NCBI RefSeq assembly: GCF_020379485.1
Contig: NC_063448.1
Coordinates: 7,091,726 to 7,155,725, forward strand
DNA: 64,000 nt
Reading direction: 5' to 3'
Source: Brassica napus
Taxonomy: Eukaryota; Streptophyta; Magnoliopsida; Brassicales; Brassicaceae
The translations under genes were made by a program, and so were the position numbers. Every line of letters begins with the position of its first letter. Positions within the stretch are counted from its first letter, which is position 1. Shown here in pieces: positions 60,774 to 64,000 of the stretch. The notes beneath the pieces are model-generated. The model did not search any database, was not told where the DNA came from, and saw only the letters and a program-made list of their open reading frames with translations.

Positions 60774-61578
60774 TATTTGTTTTTGGGGTGTTATTGCAGA
60801 AGAGACAGTTACGACACGCATAGGGCATTCTGTGATGCGTTAGCACAAGAGTCAGCAGGAAACCCTAACTTGAGCTTCACGGAAATGCTAGCTGCCGCTG
60901 GTGGAAATGATGGCAGTAGCAGACATGGCTTTTACGACGGTGCTTCTTCTGCCGTCTCTCACAACCATTTTGGTAACAACTCAAACACTGGTTTTGCCCC
61001 TCTAGCTCCAGGTCACAATCTGAACCGTCCATCGTCCCAAAAGTTTGAAGACATTTTTCCTCAGTCCACAAACCCTAACCATGTTCCTACTAATTTCCCC
61101 ATGCAATACCCTTCGAACCAAGGACTGTTGGCACGGAACGACCAGAATCTCATGAACCAGCACGGTCTGATCAACAGCAACAACAACAATAACAACTTGT
61201 TCAATCCCGGATACTTTCAAGCCAACACTCAGAACCTCTCTGATCAGACAGGCGCTCCTCCTCTTTTCAACCATGCTGACAACAACGTTCCTCCTGCTCT
61301 GCTTAGAGGGTCAAGTGTGGCCGCTAATATTCGGAGGCAATGGTAATGTAAACTTTCAAGGTCAAATGAACTCTCTAGCTGCGACAAGTGATCATCAAGG
61401 CAGGCCCGGTAGCAGCATTTTCGACGACCATCGTTTCGGAAACAATCTAAGCATGGGAGGCCCTGATAGGCGGACTTTGGACTTTCTTGGCGTTAATGAT
61501 CGTGGTGGCCGTAATGAACCTCCTTTGGACCTTGACATCAAGTTTTCAGATCCAAATAATCCATTCGGAAATGTTTGA

Positions 61579-62025
61579 GAGGATCCTACACCTCCTATGT
61601 TCTTGATGGGTTTTTTGGAGATTTTATTTTTAAGCCTATTTAACTATTTATAAGTTAAAAAAAATCTATAAGTAAAGAAAAAAACTATATATATGTATTT
61701 CTTTAAGTTGTTATTATTGATGTGATGGGAATCTCGAACCAGAGTTCCTTTGGTAAAATTTGGTTTCTTCAACCTATTGAGTGATCAATTCCCATTAATT
61801 ATATATTTTTATTGGAAAGTAACTATTTTATTTGGTCTTCTTAAGATATAAATTTTAATATTATTTCATGACTGCAACATCTCCTAATGTATTGAAAGGG
61901 AAACATTTTTAATAAGTAATCTTAAATGTGTAAATTATTCACAAGAATGGCATTATATGCTGATGTGTCAGCAGAGAAGGTCTTCTCACGTCTTTAATAT
62001 AAAAGATACTTCTCTTACTAAAGTA
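61579..62025. other. 3' flank of BLUEJAY copy 3
   Basis: Matches the flank of copy 2 but with more differences than the exons, and a roughly 50-bp insertion near 61746-61795 (TTTGGTAAAATTTGGTTTCT). Confidence 0.5.
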
Positions 62026-63387
62026 CTAGGTGGTTGTCCGCAAATTCGCGGATATAAATATTGTATGAAAATCTATTTTATAGATATAATGCCATAAGTT
62101 TTGAATAATAATTAGAAATATAAAAAGATGATTTTAAACTCAAAATATTTTAAAATCTAAATATTTTATATTATATTTATAGAAATGTGAGATTTAGTGA
62201 TTATTCAATAATACTAATCTAAGTCGATAAAAATATTTATTTTGCATGATCTTAATCAAATGATTAACAAACTCACGATCACTGAACCAAAAAATCTATT
62301 TTAAAGCATTTTATAATCATAGCATTATCTTATTTATCACCTTATTTAATTTTGACGCAAAGTGATTTTCATTTGCAAAGTTTTCATAATTTTGATACAA
62401 AATAACGGATGAATATTTAGTAATAACAAATGCCGGTAGAATTACATATGCAATTATAATATTAATTTCTCCAACACATATTATACATCTTCTTCGTATT
62501 TGTATCCGTCGGCCACTTCGTATTTGCTCTCATTATCATTTCTTTATTTTTATCACGTTTAACATGCATTGCTTATGTCTTCCTAATTTTCTTACATATT
62601 TTTTGTTAAATATCTCTATTACTCTCTAAATAATAACACAAACCATACAATCAATAAACCAAAAACTCATCTTAGATTTTTTTTTTTCAGCCATCATATT
62701 ACCTTATCTACTATATAATGATCTCTTGAATTAATCATAAAACATTTTATAATTGCAAAGTTCTCACATGTTTTGTCTTCTATGTACATTGCAATAATGA
62801 CACATTTATACTGATATGTAACAACCACATGACTTTATTTTACTTGTAATTAAATAGAAAACATTTTTATATTGCAAATTTCTCTTCGTTCTCCAAATTT
62901 TCTAATTTTTTCTTATAAATAATTTTCAAATCCTCATAAAATGATTTTGTGAGTAATGATAATTAATTTTATAAATGGGTTTTAAATCTTTATAAATGAC
63001 TTATAAAGCACATATGAACTTTTTTTATACATTGCTAGTTATTATATACTTATATATGTATATAAATTTTATGTAAAATATAAAATTATTCTATTTATTT
63101 CTATACAAAAATTGTTCATTATATTATCTTATATATACATATAAATAATTGATCAAACATTATTCAACAATTAATTACCATAAATCATTATTTGTAATAT
63201 CATTTATACTATTTGACAAATGATATTAATTGATTCTAGACTTACCTTTAATTTTTAGATCTAATTAAAATAAATCAAAATAAAAATCATCAATCAATCA
63301 AATTATAACAATTTCTTAAGTATTCACTAGTGGATGACAAATAAACAAAAATCAATTAAGTGATTTTTCCTTTAATATATAGGAGGA
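62026..63387 (-). mobile_element. Helitron D, 1.36 kb, reverse orientation, with known empty site
   Basis: Read on the minus strand it starts TCCTCCTATATATTAAAGG and ends with a TCCGCGAATTTGCGGA palindrome and CTAG. It sits between A and T without duplication. The copy 2 flank at about 31921-31930 (AAGTATTTGCATAATATG) is the same site without the element. AT-rich and non-coding. Confidence 0.85.
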
Positions 63388-63560
63388 TTTTCATAATATG
63401 ACATTGGACATAATTAAAATAATATCTTTTATTATAAGCACATTAACATATAATATAAAGGTTAATTTACGTTGTTGTCAAAAAGAAAATTGTTATAAAC
63501 ACGTTACTAAAAAAACATTATTGCTGAGTCACGTAAATTAAATTATTGTGATTGTAATTC
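63388..63560. other. Flank shared with BLUEJAY copy 2
   Basis: Resumes the match to 31926-32093; the end (GATTGTAATTCAACATTTTA) also occurs at 26193 after the first Helitron. Confidence 0.6.
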
Positions 63561-63569
63561 AACATTTTA

Positions 63570-63760
63570 ACTAGGGCTGGGCAAATAAACCGAACCCAAA
63601 AATCCGAACCGAACCCGATCCGATAAAAATGAATCTGAACCGATCTGAACCCGACAAAATACCGAATGGATCCTGTTTTTTTGGTATTTGGGTTATGAGT
63701 ATTATCCGAACCGAACCAAACCTAAATGGATATCCGATAGAACCCGAAACATTTAAAATC
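63570..63760. repeat. CCGAACC-type low-complexity plant repeat
   Basis: Dense CCGAACC/CCGAACCC words. The minus strand can be read as a short protein, but composition explains it. Confidence 0.6.
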
Positions 63761-64000
63761 ACAAAAAGAACTTCTAACAAATATGATCTTAATTCTTAAT
63801 ATGTATCCAAAATACTTTAAGATATTATTGAACTTCTAAAATAATTATCTATTACATGAAGGTTGATGGTGAAATGTGGCGGTTGAAGCCTGAAGTTTTT
63901 AGATTTTGGATTTGTTTTCATTGAATATTGTTTCTCAATTTCATGAGAACTTAGTTTTTGTTTTATAATTTCATTTATCTGGTTTTCTTTTTATCACTAA
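63761..64000. other. Right edge, nothing recognised
   Basis: AT-rich sequence with no frame of note. Confidence 0.4.

Larger units (their letters stand above)
59210..61578 (+). pseudogene. BLJ: BLUEJAY/IDD6 copy 3, disabled
   Basis: Exon equivalents 59210-59381, 59898-60294 and 60800-61578 align with copies 1 and 2. Codon 31 is TAG (59300-59302; GAG in the others). Near 61328, about codon 366, two bases are missing, so the frame ends soon after at IRRQW; a three-base gain (GACGAC) follows near 61425. The zinc-finger exon is intact. Re-initiation at the Met of MNQRPNS (59313) could still give a protein with all four fingers but without the TLDFLG/LDLDI end. Whether it is transcribed is unknown. 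Confidence 0.9.

Noticed and set aside
63571..63780. 69-codon minus-strand frame with Phe/Gly/Ser/Arg repeats
   Set aside because: It is a translation of the CCGAACC low-complexity repeat.

Overview
The window is nuclear DNA from a crucifer, very probably a Brassica species (species level cannot be told from this sequence). Four loci match, in order, the Arabidopsis thaliana chromosome 1 interval At1g14540-At1g14580: a class III peroxidase of the PER4/PER5 pair, a decayed mitochondrial CoA carrier (At1g14560), the UBX protein PUX7 (At1g14570) and the INDETERMINATE-domain zinc-finger factor BLUEJAY/IDD6 (At1g14580). These assignments come from protein features and gene order recalled from knowledge; no search was run.

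Layout. 1-6.2 kb: the 5' half of a Mutator-like (MULE) transposase gene running off the left edge, then a LINE with an uninterrupted 1365-codon ORF2. 6.5-7.9 kb: a four-exon peroxidase on the minus strand. 8.9-12.6 kb: a Stowaway MITE, a 1.56-kb non-autonomous MULE with target-site duplication, another MITE-like element and a relic of a second peroxidase. 13.2-15.3 kb: the CoA-carrier pseudogene. 16.5-19.1 kb: intact nine-exon PUX7. 21-24 kb: BLUEJAY copy 1. 27-32 kb: BLUEJAY copy 2. 57-63.5 kb: BLUEJAY copy 3, broken by a nonsense codon and a frameshift.

The 40 kb between the gene block and the right edge are mostly transposons: AT-rich Helitrons with hairpin-CTAG ends lying head to tail (24-26, 31.8-43 and 45.4-57.2 kb), an F-box/FBD pseudogene (43.5-44.9 kb), and a 9300-bp MULE (46698-55997) inserted in a Helitron copy with a perfect 9-bp target-site duplication. 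The empty site survives in the sister Helitron copy at 36068-36076. This MULE resembles the Arabidopsis KAONASHI (KI) class: it carries a mudrA transposase gene and, facing it, a DUF1985/Ulp1-type cysteine protease gene. All its longer non-coding tracts hold a family motif, AAGTCGTC, in direct and inverted copies (about 70 exact 8-mers by eye), absent from its exons, and a 261-bp-arm inverted repeat lies just upstream of the transposase.

How it fits together: the host genes are independent single-gene units (a secreted peroxidase, a CDC48 adaptor, a nuclear transcription factor), with no operon logic. The dynamic part is the transposon landscape, which duplicated BLUEJAY and probably mediated exchange between copies 1 and 3. 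The most unusual structure is the protease-carrying MULE with its motif arrays.
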